DNA of 64,000 bases from Streptomyces sp. V1I1 (GTDB lineage Bacteria; Actinomycetota; Actinomycetes; Streptomycetales; Streptomycetaceae). This document shows, piece by piece, positions 1 through 9,571 of the stretch. The notes below the pieces were generated by a model. It searched no databases. It was not told where the DNA came from and saw only the letters and a program-made list of their open reading frames with translations. Position 1 is the first letter of the stretch. Each line of letters begins with the position of its first letter. Location: positions 6,262,501 to 6,326,500 of the forward strand of contig NZ_JAUSZH010000001.1 in NCBI RefSeq assembly GCF_030817355.1, given 5' to 3'. The position numbers were made by a program, and so were the translations under genes.

Positions 1-840
1 CGCGGCCGCGGCGCGCGCGGCCCATTCGCCCTCGGCGCCCGGCGTGTGGTTCTCCGCGCCGCCCGACCAGGTGTCGTTCGCGAACTCGTGGTCGTCCCAG
101 ATCGCGATCACCGGGTGCGCGGCGTGCAGCGCCTGCAGATCGGCGTCCGTCTTGTACGTGGCGTGGCGGGTGCGGTAGTCCGCGAGCGTGGTTATCTCGT
201 TCTTCGGCGAGTGCCGGCGTACGACGTACTGCTCGGCCGGGTAGCCGCCGGTCGCGTACTCGTAGATGTAGTCGCCGAGATGGAGGATCGCGTCCAGGTC
301 GGCGCGGGCGGCCAGATGCCGGTACGCGGAGAAGTAGCCCGCCTCCCAGTTGGCGCAGGAGACCACACCGAAGCGGACACCGGGCGTTGCGGCATCGGTG
401 GCCGGGGTGGTGCGGGTGCGGCCGACGGGCGAGACGCTCGCGCCGACGGTGAACCGGAAGTAATAGGCGGTCGCCTGGCGCAGGCCCCTTACGTCCACCT
501 TGACGGTGTGATCGGAGGCGGCCTTCGACGTCGTGGTGCCGCGGGCGACGACCCGGGTGAAGCCCTTGTCCTCGGCGACCTCCCAACTCACCGCGGTGTC
601 GGGGCCCTTGCCCGAGCCCGGCACGGCATCGGGGGTGGGGGTGATACGCGTCCACAGCAGTACACCGTCGGGCAGCGGGTCGCCGGAGGAGATTCCGTGG
701 AGGAAGGCCGGGGCCTCCTGGGCGGAGGCCGCGGTGGCGGAGGTGGCGACCGCGATGGCGGGCGCGGCGACGACAGCGGTGGCGGCAGCGGCCTTGACGA
801 CCGTGCGGCGGCTGGGAGTTGCGGAGAGTCGACTGGTCAC
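1..840 (-). CDS. phoD: PhoD-type alkaline phosphatase, C-terminus cut by window edge
   Basis: A secreted metallophosphoesterase that releases phosphate from phosphodiesters or monoesters outside the cell. The N-terminus carries a twin-arginine signal (SRRTVVKA at residues 10-17, then a long Ala-rich hydrophobic stretch ending near ASAQEAPAF). PhoD motifs follow: [18 protein letters not shown], the [11 protein letters not shown] segment, HLGDYIYEY with its metal-binding Asp, and [11 protein letters not shown]. Only the first 280 codons are present. The start is GTG: an in-frame stop lies three codons upstream and no ATG start is available. No Shine-Dalgarno sequence precedes it; an inverted repeat ends two bases before the start, so the mRNA may be leaderless. 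The family is normally phosphate-regulated, but I saw no clear PHO box. Confidence 0.9.
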   Translation of the reverse strand, partial: MTSRLSATPSRRTVVKAAAATAVVAAPAIAVATSATAASAQEAPAFLHGISSGDPLPDGVLLWTRITPTPDAVPGSGKGPDTAVSWEVAEDKGFTRVVARGTTTSKAASDHTVKVDVRGLRQATAYYFRFTVGASVSPVGRTRTTPATDAATPGVRFGVVSCANWEAGYFSAYRHLAARADLDAILHLGDYIYEYATGGYPAEQYVVRRHSPKNEITTLADYRTRHATYKTDADLQALHAAHPVIAIWDDHEFANDTWSGGAENHTPGAEGEWAARAAAA

Positions 841-842
841 GG

Positions 843-862
843 CCGATCAGATTACTGATCGG
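843..862. promoter_or_regulatory. Inverted repeat abutting the phoD start
   Basis: Perfect 8-bp arms, CCGATCAG and CTGATCGG, around an ATTA spacer, ending two bases before the phosphatase GTG. Its position suits an operator or a structure covering the translation start. No regulator is assigned. Confidence 0.4.
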
Positions 863-870
863 TAAGCCGA

Positions 871-905
871 ATGGGCGGGCGAACAGGGAAAGTTCGCCCG
901 CCCAT
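871..905 (-). terminator. 14-bp hairpin between the DsbA-like gene and phoD
   Basis: ATGGGCGGGCGAAC pairs perfectly with GTTCGCCCGCCCAT around a 7-base loop. It lies between two minus-strand genes, downstream of the DsbA-like gene. There is no strong T-tract, so it is a GC-rich actinobacterial-type terminator or a processing hairpin. Confidence 0.55.
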
Positions 906-1027
906 CGGAAACGGTCAACCAGCGCGTTCCCTCCAGGTCGGTCGGGAACTCGGGCGGTACCAGCCGTAATCGGGTGGAATCACTCCTTAACGACCTCAGT
1001 CCTTGATGGTCTCAAGTCTTAATGGCC

Positions 1028-1843
1028 TCAGCCCTTGATGGCCTTGTCGACCGCGGCGTTGAACTGCTCCACCGTGATGGGCGGGTTCTCTGTGCCGTCC
1101 GCGGTGACCTTCTTGCCGTCCATCTTGAGCGTCGGCGTGCCGGTGACCCCGCTGTCGTCGAAGGCCGCGGACATCTTCATGGCCCAGGCGTCGAAGGTGC
1201 CGCCCTCGACGTTCTTCTTGAACTCGGCGTTGTTCTTGAGCGCGGTCACCGAGTCGGCGACCTCCAGCAGGTACGAGTCCTTGGCGAACTTGTCGTCGTT
1301 CTCCTCGGGGTGGTACTTCGCCGAGTAGAGGGCGGCCTTGTACTCCATGAAGGCCTCGGGACTGACATTGAGGGCCGCCCCCAGCGCGGACAGAGCGTTC
1401 TTCGAGCCCTCGCCCTGGGTGGCGTTGTCGATGAAGGTCGCGCCGATGTACTTGATCCTGTACTTGCCGGCGTCGATGTCCTTCTTCACAGTCGCGCCGA
1501 CCGACTGCTCGAAGGACGCGCAGACCGGGCAGCGCGAGTCCTCGTACAGCTCCAGCGTCTTCTTCGCGGCCGGCTTGCCTATGACGACGGTCGTGCCGTT
1601 CTCGCCCTCGGTGTTCTTCGGCGCGGCGACGTTCTTCTCGTCCTTCACCGACTCCCAGTGGCCCGGCTTGTTGGCCTGCATCACGGCATATCCGATGCCG
1701 CCCGCTATCGCGAGGACCACGACCGTCGAGCCTATGACGATGAGCTGACGGCGGGTCTTGTCCTTCTTGGCCTGGCGCTCACGCTCCTGGCGCAGCCGCT
1801 CGCGGGCCGCCGCCTTGCTGGCCTGGCTGTTGCGTGCACTCAT
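1028..1843 (-). CDS. Membrane-anchored DsbA-family thioredoxin-fold protein
   Basis: A thiol-disulfide oxidoreductase-like protein facing the outside of the membrane. It begins with a very basic cytoplasmic tail (RERLRQERERQ), then one membrane segment at about residues 34-55. An extracytoplasmic thioredoxin fold follows, with the redox motif CPVC at about residues 105-108 and a cis-Pro loop GVTGTPTLKMDG near residue 235. An ATG two codons further upstream also exists; I prefer the downstream one because CGGAG lies 9 bases before it and only 3 before the other. A paralogue with the same layout lies next to lgt (30570-31403). The partner proteins are unknown. Confidence 0.88.
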   Translation of the reverse strand: MSARNSQASKAAARERLRQERERQAKKDKTRRQLIVIGSTVVVLAIAGGIGYAVMQANKPGHWESVKDEKNVAAPKNTEGENGTTVVIGKPAAKKTLELYEDSRCPVCASFEQSVGATVKKDIDAGKYRIKYIGATFIDNATQGEGSKNALSALGAALNVSPEAFMEYKAALYSAKYHPEENDDKFAKDSYLLEVADSVTALKNNAEFKKNVEGGTFDAWAMKMSAAFDDSGVTGTPTLKMDGKKVTADGTENPPITVEQFNAAVDKAIKG

Positions 1844-1919
1844 GCTCATTCACTCCGTGTGATGTCGTATCGAGAGATACGGAAAAGATCGAGGGATTGC
1901 CGAAAGGGGGACTGCGGGC

Positions 1920-2606
1920 TCAGGCGAAGACTGCGGCCGAGCGCGGCGGTCCCCGCCGTCCGACGGAGTGCACCAGCAGACGGGTGCGGGAGATGCCGGG
2001 GCGGCGCGGCGCGGGACGCGCTGCGCGCCGTACGGCCCGGTGCGCCGTCCCCGCCGCGGCGACCGCCATCCGCAGCGGCCGGAACGCGAAGGCGCCCACC
2101 GCCCGCACAAGGCCGGACAGTGCGGACTCGCCGCGCCGCAGCCAGGCCGCGGCAAGCAGCCCGACCGACACATGGGCGGCGAGCAGCAGCCACGGCAGGG
2201 CGGGGTCGGTGGAGTGCAGCAGGGTGGCCGCGCCACGGTCGGCGACCGCCACGCCGGGCAGCTGGGCGCCGACCCCGCCGCCGCACAGCACATCGAAGCC
2301 GACCGCGCGCAGCGAACCGGCGACCGGGCCGCCGCCGGGGCCGTAACAGACGTCCTGGCCGGTGGTGAAGACGGTGTCCGCGGCCAGTTCCAGCGGGACG
2401 AGCGGACTCGCGATCCGCCAGTAGCCCCGCTCCCGGCCCGACAGGGCGTACGCGACGGCGAAGACGCCCGCCGAAACACCCGCGACGGTGGTCAGCGGCA
2501 GCGGGACCTGGGAGAGCAGCACATGCGAGGCGGCGGACAGTGTCACGACCAGTGCCGTGAAGATCGCTGCCCGCAGCCCCCTGAGCTGCATTCCTGATAT
2601 GTCCAT
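1920..2606 (-). CDS. Multi-pass membrane protein of unknown function
   Basis: About 228 residues. Hydrophobic segments are visible near the N-terminus (AAIFTALVVTLSAASHVLL), then VAGVSAGVFAVAYAL, and later LPWLLLAAHVSVGLLAAAWL. A glycine-rich loop with two Cys (near VCYGPGGGP and VLCGGG) lies in the middle, and an Arg/Pro-rich basic tail closes it. I recognise no catalytic motif. It is on the same strand as the DsbA-like gene, with about 75 bases between them, and may be co-transcribed. The start is uncertain: an ATG six codons upstream is open, but GGGAG before the downstream ATG/GTG pair favours the shorter form. Confidence 0.65.
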   Translation of the reverse strand: MDISGMQLRGLRAAIFTALVVTLSAASHVLLSQVPLPLTTVAGVSAGVFAVAYALSGRERGYWRIASPLVPLELAADTVFTTGQDVCYGPGGGPVAGSLRAVGFDVLCGGGVGAQLPGVAVADRGAATLLHSTDPALPWLLLAAHVSVGLLAAAWLRRGESALSGLVRAVGAFAFRPLRMAVAAAGTAHRAVRRAARPAPRRPGISRTRLLVHSVGRRGPPRSAAVFA

Positions 2607-2685
2607 CACCCGGGAGTCTCCCATGGGGCCGGGTAAGCGTCCCTTAAGGATCCGGCCCCACGCGGCTCAGCCGCATGCTCGATAC

Positions 2686-4020
2686 TCAGAGACCCGGGAT
2701 CCGGCCGTTACGGAACAGGTCGACGAAGATCTGGTGGTCCGCCCGCGCCCGCGCGCCGTAGCTGTGCGCGAACTCCACCAGCAGCTCACCGAACCCCTCC
2801 TCGTCGGCCGCGATCGCCGCGTCGATGGCCCGCTCCGTCGAGAACGGCACCAGCGAGTGGCCGCTCTCCTCGTCCGCCGCGCCGTGCATCGTGGCCGTCG
2901 CCCTGCCCAGGTCGGCGACGACCGCCGCGATCTCCTCCGGCTCGTCGATGTCGCCCCAGTCCAGATCCACTGCGTACGGCGACACCTCGGCGACCAGCTG
3001 ACCCGAGCCGTCCAGCTCGGTCCAGCCCAGCCATGGGTCGGCGTGGTCCTGGAGCGCGCGCTGCGAGATCACCGTGCGGTGGCCCTCGTGCTGGAAGTAC
3101 TCCCGCACGGTGGCGTCGTCGATGTGCCGGGAGACCGCGGGGGTCTGCGCCTGCTTCATGTAGATCACGACGTCGTTCTCGAGGGCGTCGCTGTTGCCTT
3201 CGAGCAGGATGTTGTACGAGGGCAGGCCGGCGGAGCCGATGCCGATGCCGCGGCGGCCCACGACGTCCTTGACGCGGTACGAGTCGGGCCGGGTCAGGCT
3301 GGACTCGGGCAGCGTCTCCAGATAGCCGTCGAAGGCCGCGAGCACCTTGTAGCGGGTGGCCGCGTCCAGCTCGATCGAGCCGCCACCGGGCGCGAACCGG
3401 CGCTCGAAGTCGCGGATCTCGGTCATCGAGTCGAGCAGCGAGAACCGGGTCAGTGAGCGGGCGTCGCGCAGCACGTCCAGCAGCGGGCCGTCGGCGGTGT
3501 CCAGCGTGAAGGGCGGCACCTCGTCGTTCTTCGCGCCGGCGGCCAGGGCGTGGATGCGCTCGCGGTAGGCGGCGGCGTAGATCCGCACCAGCTCGGTGAT
3601 CTGCTCGTCGCTGAGCGCCTTGGTGTAGCCGACAAGTGCCAGCGATGCGGCCAGCCGCTTGAGGTCCCAGGTGAAGGGGCCGACGTACGCCTCGTCGAAG
3701 TCGTTGACGTTGAAGATCAGACGGCCGTTGGCGTCCATGTACGTACCGAAGTTCTCGGCGTGCAGATCGCCGTGGATCCACACCCGGCCGGTGCGCTCGT
3801 CGAGGAACGGGCCGCCGTGCCGCTCGCGCCCCAGGTCGTTGTAGAACAGGCAGGCGGTGCCCCGGTAGAACGCGAACGCCGAGGCGGCCATTTTCCGGAA
3901 CTTGACCCGGAAGGCGGCGGGGTCGGCGGCCAGCAGGTGGCCGAAGGCGGTGTCGAAGACGGCGAGAATCTCCTCGCCGCGCTCTTCAGTTGTTGCCTCG
4001 GCGGATCGCGGTACCGACAT
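2686..4020 (-). CDS. DUF2252 domain protein (kinase-like fold)
   Basis: A 444-residue protein of the DUF2252 family, common in actinobacteria and distantly related to aminoglycoside-phosphotransferase-like kinases. Family features visible are FYRGTACLFYNDL near the N-terminus, then WIHGDLHAENFGTYMD, which matches the HGDxHxxN catalytic loop of that superfamily, followed by FNVNDFDEAYVGPF, equivalent to the metal-binding D-F-D. GRRGIGIGSAGL sits in the middle. The substrate is unknown. The start has AGGAGG seven bases upstream; a longer in-frame ATG lacks this signal. It is transcribed divergently from dnaE. Confidence 0.85.
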   Translation of the reverse strand: MSVPRSAEATTEERGEEILAVFDTAFGHLLAADPAAFRVKFRKMAASAFAFYRGTACLFYNDLGRERHGGPFLDERTGRVWIHGDLHAENFGTYMDANGRLIFNVNDFDEAYVGPFTWDLKRLAASLALVGYTKALSDEQITELVRIYAAAYRERIHALAAGAKNDEVPPFTLDTADGPLLDVLRDARSLTRFSLLDSMTEIRDFERRFAPGGGSIELDAATRYKVLAAFDGYLETLPESSLTRPDSYRVKDVVGRRGIGIGSAGLPSYNILLEGNSDALENDVVIYMKQAQTPAVSRHIDDATVREYFQHEGHRTVISQRALQDHADPWLGWTELDGSGQLVAEVSPYAVDLDWGDIDEPEEIAAVVADLGRATATMHGAADEESGHSLVPFSTERAIDAAIAADEEGFGELLVEFAHSYGARARADHQIFVDLFRNGRIPGL

Positions 4021-4191
4021 CGCTGGGTGCCTCCTGGTGCATGACAAACGGGACGGGGGATTCCGTCCCCTCCAACGCATGACCGTACTCGGGAGTGCCC
4101 GCCGACTGTCAGTGCCAAGACGTAGACTTCCAGGCTGTCCACCCAGACTGTCCGCAGCCTGTCACCAACCGTTCTCCGGAGGCATTCCGCC

Positions 4192-7100
4192 GTGACCAAG
4201 CCGCCTTTCACGCACCTTCACGTCCACACCCAGTACTCCCTGCTGGACGGTGCCGCGCGGCTCAAGGACATGTTCAATGCCTGCAACGAAATGGGCATGA
4301 CGCACATCGCCATGACGGACCATGGCAACCTCCACGGGGCGTACGACTTCTTCCACTCGGCGAAGAAGGCGGACGTCACGCCCATCATCGGCATCGAGGC
4401 GTATGTCGCCCCCGAGTCCCGGCGGAACAAGCGGAAGATCCAGTGGGGCCAGCCGCACCAGAAGCGGGACGACGTCTCCGGTTCGGGTGGTTACACCCAC
4501 AAGACGATCTGGGCGGCCAACAAGACCGGTCTGCACAACCTCTTCCGGCTCTCCTCCGACGCGTACGCCGAGGGCTGGCTGCAGAAGTGGCCGCGGATGG
4601 ACAAGGAGACCATCGCCCAGTGGTCGGAGGGGCTCATCGCCTCCACCGGCTGCCCCTCCGGCGAACTCCAGACACGGCTGCGCCTCGGCCAGTTCGACGA
4701 GGCCCTCAAGGCCGCCTCCGAGTACCAGGACATCTTCGGCAAGGACCGGTACTTCCTGGAGCTGATGGACCATGGCATCGAGATCGAGCGCCGGGTCCGC
4801 GACGGCCTCCTTGAGATCGGCAAGAAGCTCGGCATCCCGCCGATCGTCACCAATGACTCGCACTACACCTACGCCGACGAGGCCGGCGCGCATGACGCGC
4901 TGCTGTGCATCCAGACCGGCAAGAACCTCTCGGACCCGGACCGCTTCCGCTTCGACGGCACCGGCTACTACCTGAAGTCCACGGACGAGATGTACGCCGT
5001 GGACTCCTCGGACGCCTGGCAGGAGGGCTGTGCCAACACCCTCCTGGTCGCGCAGCAGATCGACACCGAGGGCTGGTTCCAGGAGCGGAACCTGATGCCG
5101 AAGTTCGAGGTGCCCGAGGGCTACACCGAGGTGACCTGGTTCCGCGAGGAGACCATGCGCGGCATGGCCCGGCGCTACCCGGGCGGCATCCCGGACGACC
5201 GGCTCAAGCAGGTCGAGTACGAGATGGGCATCATCATCGACATGGGCTTCCCGGGGTACTTCCTCGTGGTGGCCGACTTCATCATGTGGGCAAAGAACAA
5301 CGGCATCGCGGTGGGCCCCGGCCGAGGCTCCGCGGCCGGCTCGATCGTCGCGTACGCCATGGGCATCACCGACCTCGACCCGATCGAGCACGGACTGATC
5401 TTCGAGCGCTTCCTCAACCCCGAGCGCATCTCCATGCCCGATGTCGACATCGACTTCGACGAGCGCCGGCGCGGTGAGGTGATCAGGTACGTCACCGAGA
5501 AGTACGGCGCCGACAAGGTCGCCATGATCGGCACGTACGGCAAGATCAAGGCGAAGAACGCCATCAAGGACTCCGCGCGGGTGCTCGGCTACCCGTACGC
5601 GATGGGCGACCGGCTCACCAAGGCGATGCCCGCCGACGTCCTCGGCAAGGGCATCGACCTCAACGGCATCACCGACCCGAAGCACCCCCGCTACAGCGAG
5701 GCGGGCGAGATCCGGGGGATGTACGAGAACGAGCCGGACGTGAAGAAGGTCATCGACACCGCCAAGGGCGTCGAGGGACTGGTCCGGCAGATGGGTGTGC
5801 ACGCAGCCGGCGTGATCATGTCCAGCGAGACCATCACCGACCATGTGCCCGTGTGGGTCAGGCACACCGACGGCGTCACCATCACGCAGTGGGACTACCC
5901 GCAGTGCGAGTCGCTGGGCCTGCTGAAGATGGACTTCCTCGGCCTGCGCAACCTCACGATCATGGACGACGCCGTCAAGATGGTGAAGTCCAACAAGGGC
6001 GTCGACCTGGAGCTGCTCTCCGTCGCGCTCGACGACCCCAAGACGTACGAACTGCTCTGCCGCGGTGACACACTCGGCGTCTTCCAGTTCGACGGCGGCC
6101 CGATGCGTTCGCTGCTGCGGCTGATGAAGCCCGACAACTTCGAGGACATTTCCGCCGTCTCGGCCCTGTACCGGCCGGGCCCGATGGGCATGAACTCGCA
6201 CACGAACTACGCGCTCCGCAAGAACGGCCAGCAGGAGATCACGCCGATCCACCCGGAGCTCGAGGAGCCTCTCAAGGAGGTCCTCGGCGTCACCTACGGC
6301 CTGATCGTCTACCAGGAGCAGGTGCAGAAGGCCGCCCAGATCATCGCGGGGTACTCGCTCGGCGAGGCCGACATCCTCCGCCGCGTGATGGGCAAGAAGA
6401 AGCCCGAGGAGCTGGCGAAGAACTTCGTTCTGTTCCAGGAAGGCGCCCGCAAGAACAAGTACTCGGACGAGGCGATCCAGGCGCTGTGGGACGTGCTGGT
6501 CCCGTTCGCCGGATACGCGTTCAACAAGGCGCACTCCTCGGCGTACGGCCTGGTCACCTACTGGACCGCATATCTCAAGGCGAACTACCCCGCCGAGTAC
6601 ATGGCCGCGCTGCTCACCTCGGTGAAGGACGACAAGGACAAGTCCGCGGTCTATCTGAACGAGTGCCGCCGCATGGGCATCAAGGTGCTGCCGCCCAATG
6701 TGAACGAGTCGCAGTCGAACTTCGCCGCGCAGGGCGACGAGGTGATCCTCTTCGGCCTCTCAGCCGTGCGGAACGTCGGCACGAACGTAGTGGACTCGAT
6801 CATCCGCAGCCGCAAGTCCAAGGGGAAGTACACCTCCTTCCCCGACTTCCTCGACAAGGTCGAGGCCGTCGTCTGCAACAAGCGGACCGTCGAATCGCTC
6901 ATCAAGGCCGGCGCCTTCGACGAGATGGGCCACACCCGCAAGGGCCTGGTCGCCCACCACGAGCCGATGATCGACAACGTGGTGGCGGTCAAGCGCAAGG
7001 AGGCCGAGGGGCAGTTCGACCTGTTCGGCGGGATGGGCGACGAGGAGAACGACGAGCCGGGCTTCGGGCTCGACGTCGAGTTCTCCGACGTCGAGTGGGA

Positions 7101-7731
7101 CAAGTCGTATCTGCTCGCGCAGGAGCGCGAAATGCTCGGCCTCTATGTCTCCGACCACCCGCTGTTCGGCATCGAGCATGTCCTGAGCGACAAGTCGGAC
7201 GCCGCGATCTCCCAGCTCACCGGTGGTGAGCACGCCGACGGCGCGGTCGTCACCATCGGCGGAATCATTTCCGGCCTGCAGCGCAAGATGACCAAGCAGG
7301 GCAACGCCTGGGCGATCGCGACGGTCGAGGACCTGGCGGGCTCCATCGAGTGCATGTTCTTCCCGGCGACCTATCAGCTGGTGTCTACGCAGCTCGTCGA
7401 GGACACCGTGGTCTTCGTCAAGGGACGGCTCGACAAGCGCGAGGACATCCCGCGGCTGGTCGCCATGGAGCTGATGGTCCCGGACCTCTCGTCGGCCGGC
7501 ACGAACGCCCCGGTGGTCGTCACCATCCCGACGGTGAAGGTGACGCCGCCGATGATCAGCAGGCTCGGTGAGATCCTCAGCCACCACAAGGGCAACACCG
7601 AGGTACGGATCAAGCTCCAGGGCCCCCGCAAGACCACGGTGCTCCGGCTCGACCGGCACCGCGTGCAGCCGGACCCGGCGCTCTTCGGCGATCTGAAGGT
7701 GCTGCTCGGCCCGTCCTGCCTGGCCGGCTAG
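4192..7731 (+). CDS. dnaE: DNA polymerase III alpha subunit
   Basis: The replicative DNA polymerase catalytic subunit, 1179 residues, of the DnaE1 class. The PHP domain opens the protein (HLHVHTQYSLLDGA, residues 8-21). GPGRGSAAGS marks the palm, and the catalytic aspartates are in PDVDIDFDE (D417, D419 and neighbours). VHAAGVIM and the fingers region follow, with helix-hairpin-helix residues around VVCNKRTVESLIKAGAFD. A C-terminal OB fold lies near 1015-1100 (VVTIGGIISGLQRKMTKQG). The start is GTG, with CCGGAGG ten bases upstream. It stands alone and ends at a strong intrinsic terminator. Confidence 0.98.
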   Translation: MTKPPFTHLHVHTQYSLLDGAARLKDMFNACNEMGMTHIAMTDHGNLHGAYDFFHSAKKADVTPIIGIEAYVAPESRRNKRKIQWGQPHQKRDDVSGSGGYTHKTIWAANKTGLHNLFRLSSDAYAEGWLQKWPRMDKETIAQWSEGLIASTGCPSGELQTRLRLGQFDEALKAASEYQDIFGKDRYFLELMDHGIEIERRVRDGLLEIGKKLGIPPIVTNDSHYTYADEAGAHDALLCIQTGKNLSDPDRFRFDGTGYYLKSTDEMYAVDSSDAWQEGCANTLLVAQQIDTEGWFQERNLMPKFEVPEGYTEVTWFREETMRGMARRYPGGIPDDRLKQVEYEMGIIIDMGFPGYFLVVADFIMWAKNNGIAVGPGRGSAAGSIVAYAMGITDLDPIEHGLIFERFLNPERISMPDVDIDFDERRRGEVIRYVTEKYGADKVAMIGTYGKIKAKNAIKDSARVLGYPYAMGDRLTKAMPADVLGKGIDLNGITDPKHPRYSEAGEIRGMYENEPDVKKVIDTAKGVEGLVRQMGVHAAGVIMSSETITDHVPVWVRHTDGVTITQWDYPQCESLGLLKMDFLGLRNLTIMDDAVKMVKSNKGVDLELLSVALDDPKTYELLCRGDTLGVFQFDGGPMRSLLRLMKPDNFEDISAVSALYRPGPMGMNSHTNYALRKNGQQEITPIHPELEEPLKEVLGVTYGLIVYQEQVQKAAQIIAGYSLGEADILRRVMGKKKPEELAKNFVLFQEGARKNKYSDEAIQALWDVLVPFAGYAFNKAHSSAYGLVTYWTAYLKANYPAEYMAALLTSVKDDKDKSAVYLNECRRMGIKVLPPNVNESQSNFAAQGDEVILFGLSAVRNVGTNVVDSIIRSRKSKGKYTSFPDFLDKVEAVVCNKRTVESLIKAGAFDEMGHTRKGLVAHHEPMIDNVVAVKRKEAEGQFDLFGGMGDEENDEPGFGLDVEFSDVEWDKSYLLAQEREMLGLYVSDHPLFGIEHVLSDKSDAAISQLTGGEHADGAVVTIGGIISGLQRKMTKQGNAWAIATVEDLAGSIECMFFPATYQLVSTQLVEDTVVFVKGRLDKREDIPRLVAMELMVPDLSSAGTNAPVVVTIPTVKVTPPMISRLGEILSHHKGNTEVRIKLQGPRKTTVLRLDRHRVQPDPALFGDLKVLLGPSCLAG

Positions 7732-7750
7732 CGCCGATACGCACATACGC

Positions 7751-7797
7751 CGCAAGGGGCGCGCCCGTCGTCACGGGCGCGCCCCTTGCGTCTTTTT
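7751..7797 (+). terminator. Intrinsic terminator of dnaE
   Basis: A perfect 18-bp stem (7751-7768 with 7773-7790) around a 4-base CGTC loop, followed directly by TCTTTTT. This is one of the few terminators here with both a strong stem and a T-tract. It lies 20 bases after the dnaE stop. Confidence 0.92.
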
Positions 7798-7799
7798 GC

Positions 7800-7869
7800 C
7801 GCTCGTCTTTTACGGCTCGTCCTTTACGGCTCGTCTTTTACGGCTCGTCTTTTACGGCTCGTCTTTTTT
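7800..7869. repeat. Five tandem copies of a 14-bp T-rich unit
   Basis: The unit is GGCTCGTCTTTTAC. Copies start at about 7800, 7814, 7828, 7842 and 7856; the second has one C-for-T change and the last ends in TTTTTT. The array fills the space between the dnaE terminator and the stop of the next minus-strand gene, so each unit could supply an extra T-tract on the plus strand. Copy number is likely to vary among strains. Confidence 0.9.
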
Positions 7870-7878
7870 GCGCCGCGA

Positions 7879-8058
7879 TCAGTTGTGGCCGAAGCGTCGC
7901 TGGTGCTTACGGGCAACGTCCGCGGGGCTGCCCTGAGCCTGGGACTGGGGCTGCGCATGGGACTCGTACGCGGTCGACTTGGCCTGCTCGCCGCCGCGCT
8001 CCGCGGCCGGCGAACGGTCCTGTTGGCCACCCTGCTTGCGATTCTTGTTCTTGGCCAT
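7879..8058 (-). CDS. Small basic hydrophilic protein, unknown function
   Basis: A 59-residue protein starting MAKNKNRKQGG and rich in Lys, Arg, Gln and Ala, with no membrane segment and no Cys. It looks intrinsically disordered. Small proteins of this type are widespread in Streptomyces and are annotated as hypothetical. The ATG has GGAGG upstream at good spacing, which decides this start over a longer frame. It converges on dnaE. Confidence 0.7.
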   Translation of the reverse strand: MAKNKNRKQGGQQDRSPAAERGGEQAKSTAYESHAQPQSQAQGSPADVARKHQRRFGHN

Positions 8059-8310
8059 GGTGATGCCTCCTGTGGGGATTCTCGGGGCCAGGGCCGCTGC
8101 CAGACTCACATATGCGATGAAGCGCCGCATTTTGGATCATTGCGGTGCGTAAAGGGCCCTTGTCGCGCCTCGGACCAGGGTTCCGCCACGCCGATGATCG
8201 AGTTCCGGCCGTTAACCCTCCCGTGGTCGGGCAGACTCGAAGGAAACCCGGAACAATCCCCGATCCGGACCCTTCCCCGATCCCCAAGTTCCCGAAAGAG
8301 GGTGGAACGC

Positions 8311-9543
8311 GTGGACCGCTGCGTTGTCCTGGTGGACGCCGGATATCTGCTGGGCGCCGCCGCGAGTCTTCTCGCCGGGGAACCGGCGCGTTCCCGCATC
8401 ACCGTCGACCACGCCGCCCTCATCCAGGGCCTGCGCGAACTCGCCGAGGCCGATACGGAGCGCCCGCTGTTGCGTATCTACTGGTTCGACGGCGCCCCCG
8501 ACCGCGTACCGCAGCCCGAACACCGGCGGCTGCGCGTCATGCCGCGGGTGACGGTCCGGCTGGGCGCACTGACCCGCAGCGACGGCCGCTGGGCACAGAA
8601 GGGCGTGGATGCGGCCATGCACGCCGAGCTCACCGAGCTGGCCAGAAATCGCGCTTGCTCCGACGTGGTGCTGGTGACCGGCGACGGAGATCTGCTCCCC
8701 GGTCTGATGTCCGCAAAGGAGCACGGCGTCGCCGTCCACCTCTGGGCCGTGCAGGCCGCCGACGGCGACTACAACCAGTCCGAGGACCTGGTCGCCGAGG
8801 CGGACGAGCGACGGGTGCTCGACCGGGCCTGGATCACCCGGGCCGTACGGGCCAAGGAACTCACCGGCATCTGCGCCCCGCAGCCCGCACCCGGCCCCGA
8901 GATCGCCGCGATCCTCTCCGCGCCGCTGCCCGAGTCGGCGCTCGCCGCCTCGCAGGAGCGCGCCGCCGACGCCGTACGGAACGGCTCTCAGCCGGCCCCC
9001 ACCGAGAACGGCGCCGAGCCGATCCCCGCCCCTGCCGCGTCCAAGGGCGTTCCCACCCCCAAGGATCTGGCGGGTCTGCGCGCCCCCGGCCAGCACCCCG
9101 CGCCGCATCCGGCGAGCGCCACCCTGCGCTGGTCCTCCGACAAGGGCTGGGTCGAGCGGGCCGGCGGCGGGGCGCTCGGCGAGCCGCCCGAGACCGCGTC
9201 CCTGCCGACGCTCGCCCAACTCACCAGCGCCGAGCAGCGCTGGGCCGACCGCGAGGAGGACATCACGACGGTCGGCGGCGACCCCTTCGAGGTCGGCCAG
9301 GTCTTCGCCCGGCGCTGGATGGAACGGCTGCCGGAGGCGGGTCATGTGCAGAAGCTGTCCACCATGTATCCGCGGATCCCGCACCGCATCGACGGCGAAC
9401 TGCTGCGGTACGCCGCGCGCTTCGGGCTCCTGGCGCACAAGGACGACCAGATCGACGAGCACGACCGCTATGCGATCCGGGCCGGATTCTGGCGTGAGAT
9501 CGACGTACGGGCGGCCGCGGAACACGCCCCCGCGGGGGAGTAG
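8311..9543 (+). CDS. NYN-domain (PIN-like) putative ribonuclease
   Basis: A 410-residue protein with an N-terminal NYN domain, a PIN-like fold found in RNA-cleaving enzymes. Acidic motifs visible are VLVDAGYLL (Asp9), WFDGAPDRVP near residue 60, GVDAAMHAEL, and VLVTGDGDLLPGL near 117-130, matching the usual spread of metal-binding aspartates. A long Pro/Ala-rich linker (about 190-280) leads to a C-terminal helical domain with VFARRWMERLP and IDGELLRYAARFGLL, which resembles an OST-HTH/LOTUS-type module; that part is a guess. The GTG chosen has AAAGAGG eight bases upstream; a GTG three codons earlier overlaps this signal. Confidence 0.85.
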   Translation: MDRCVVLVDAGYLLGAAASLLAGEPARSRITVDHAALIQGLRELAEADTERPLLRIYWFDGAPDRVPQPEHRRLRVMPRVTVRLGALTRSDGRWAQKGVDAAMHAELTELARNRACSDVVLVTGDGDLLPGLMSAKEHGVAVHLWAVQAADGDYNQSEDLVAEADERRVLDRAWITRAVRAKELTGICAPQPAPGPEIAAILSAPLPESALAASQERAADAVRNGSQPAPTENGAEPIPAPAASKGVPTPKDLAGLRAPGQHPAPHPASATLRWSSDKGWVERAGGGALGEPPETASLPTLAQLTSAEQRWADREEDITTVGGDPFEVGQVFARRWMERLPEAGHVQKLSTMYPRIPHRIDGELLRYAARFGLLAHKDDQIDEHDRYAIRAGFWREIDVRAAAEHAPAGE

Positions 9544-9571
9544 TCCGCCCGACCCCTTAGGCTCGTCCCTT

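Noticed and set aside
4162..6534. A 790-codon open frame antisense to dnaE
   Set aside because: In GC-rich DNA the strand opposite a real gene often stays open. Its protein is low-complexity (Val, Leu, Asp, His, Arg) with no domain, and dnaE is certain. The same applies to long frames opposite lgt and the CoA lyase (30023-33166), gltB (42079-44223, 44320-46368) and the helicase (55052-57046).
7800..7869. CRISPR-like array
   Set aside because: The 14-bp units are directly adjacent, with no spacers, and there are no cas genes. It is a simple tandem repeat.
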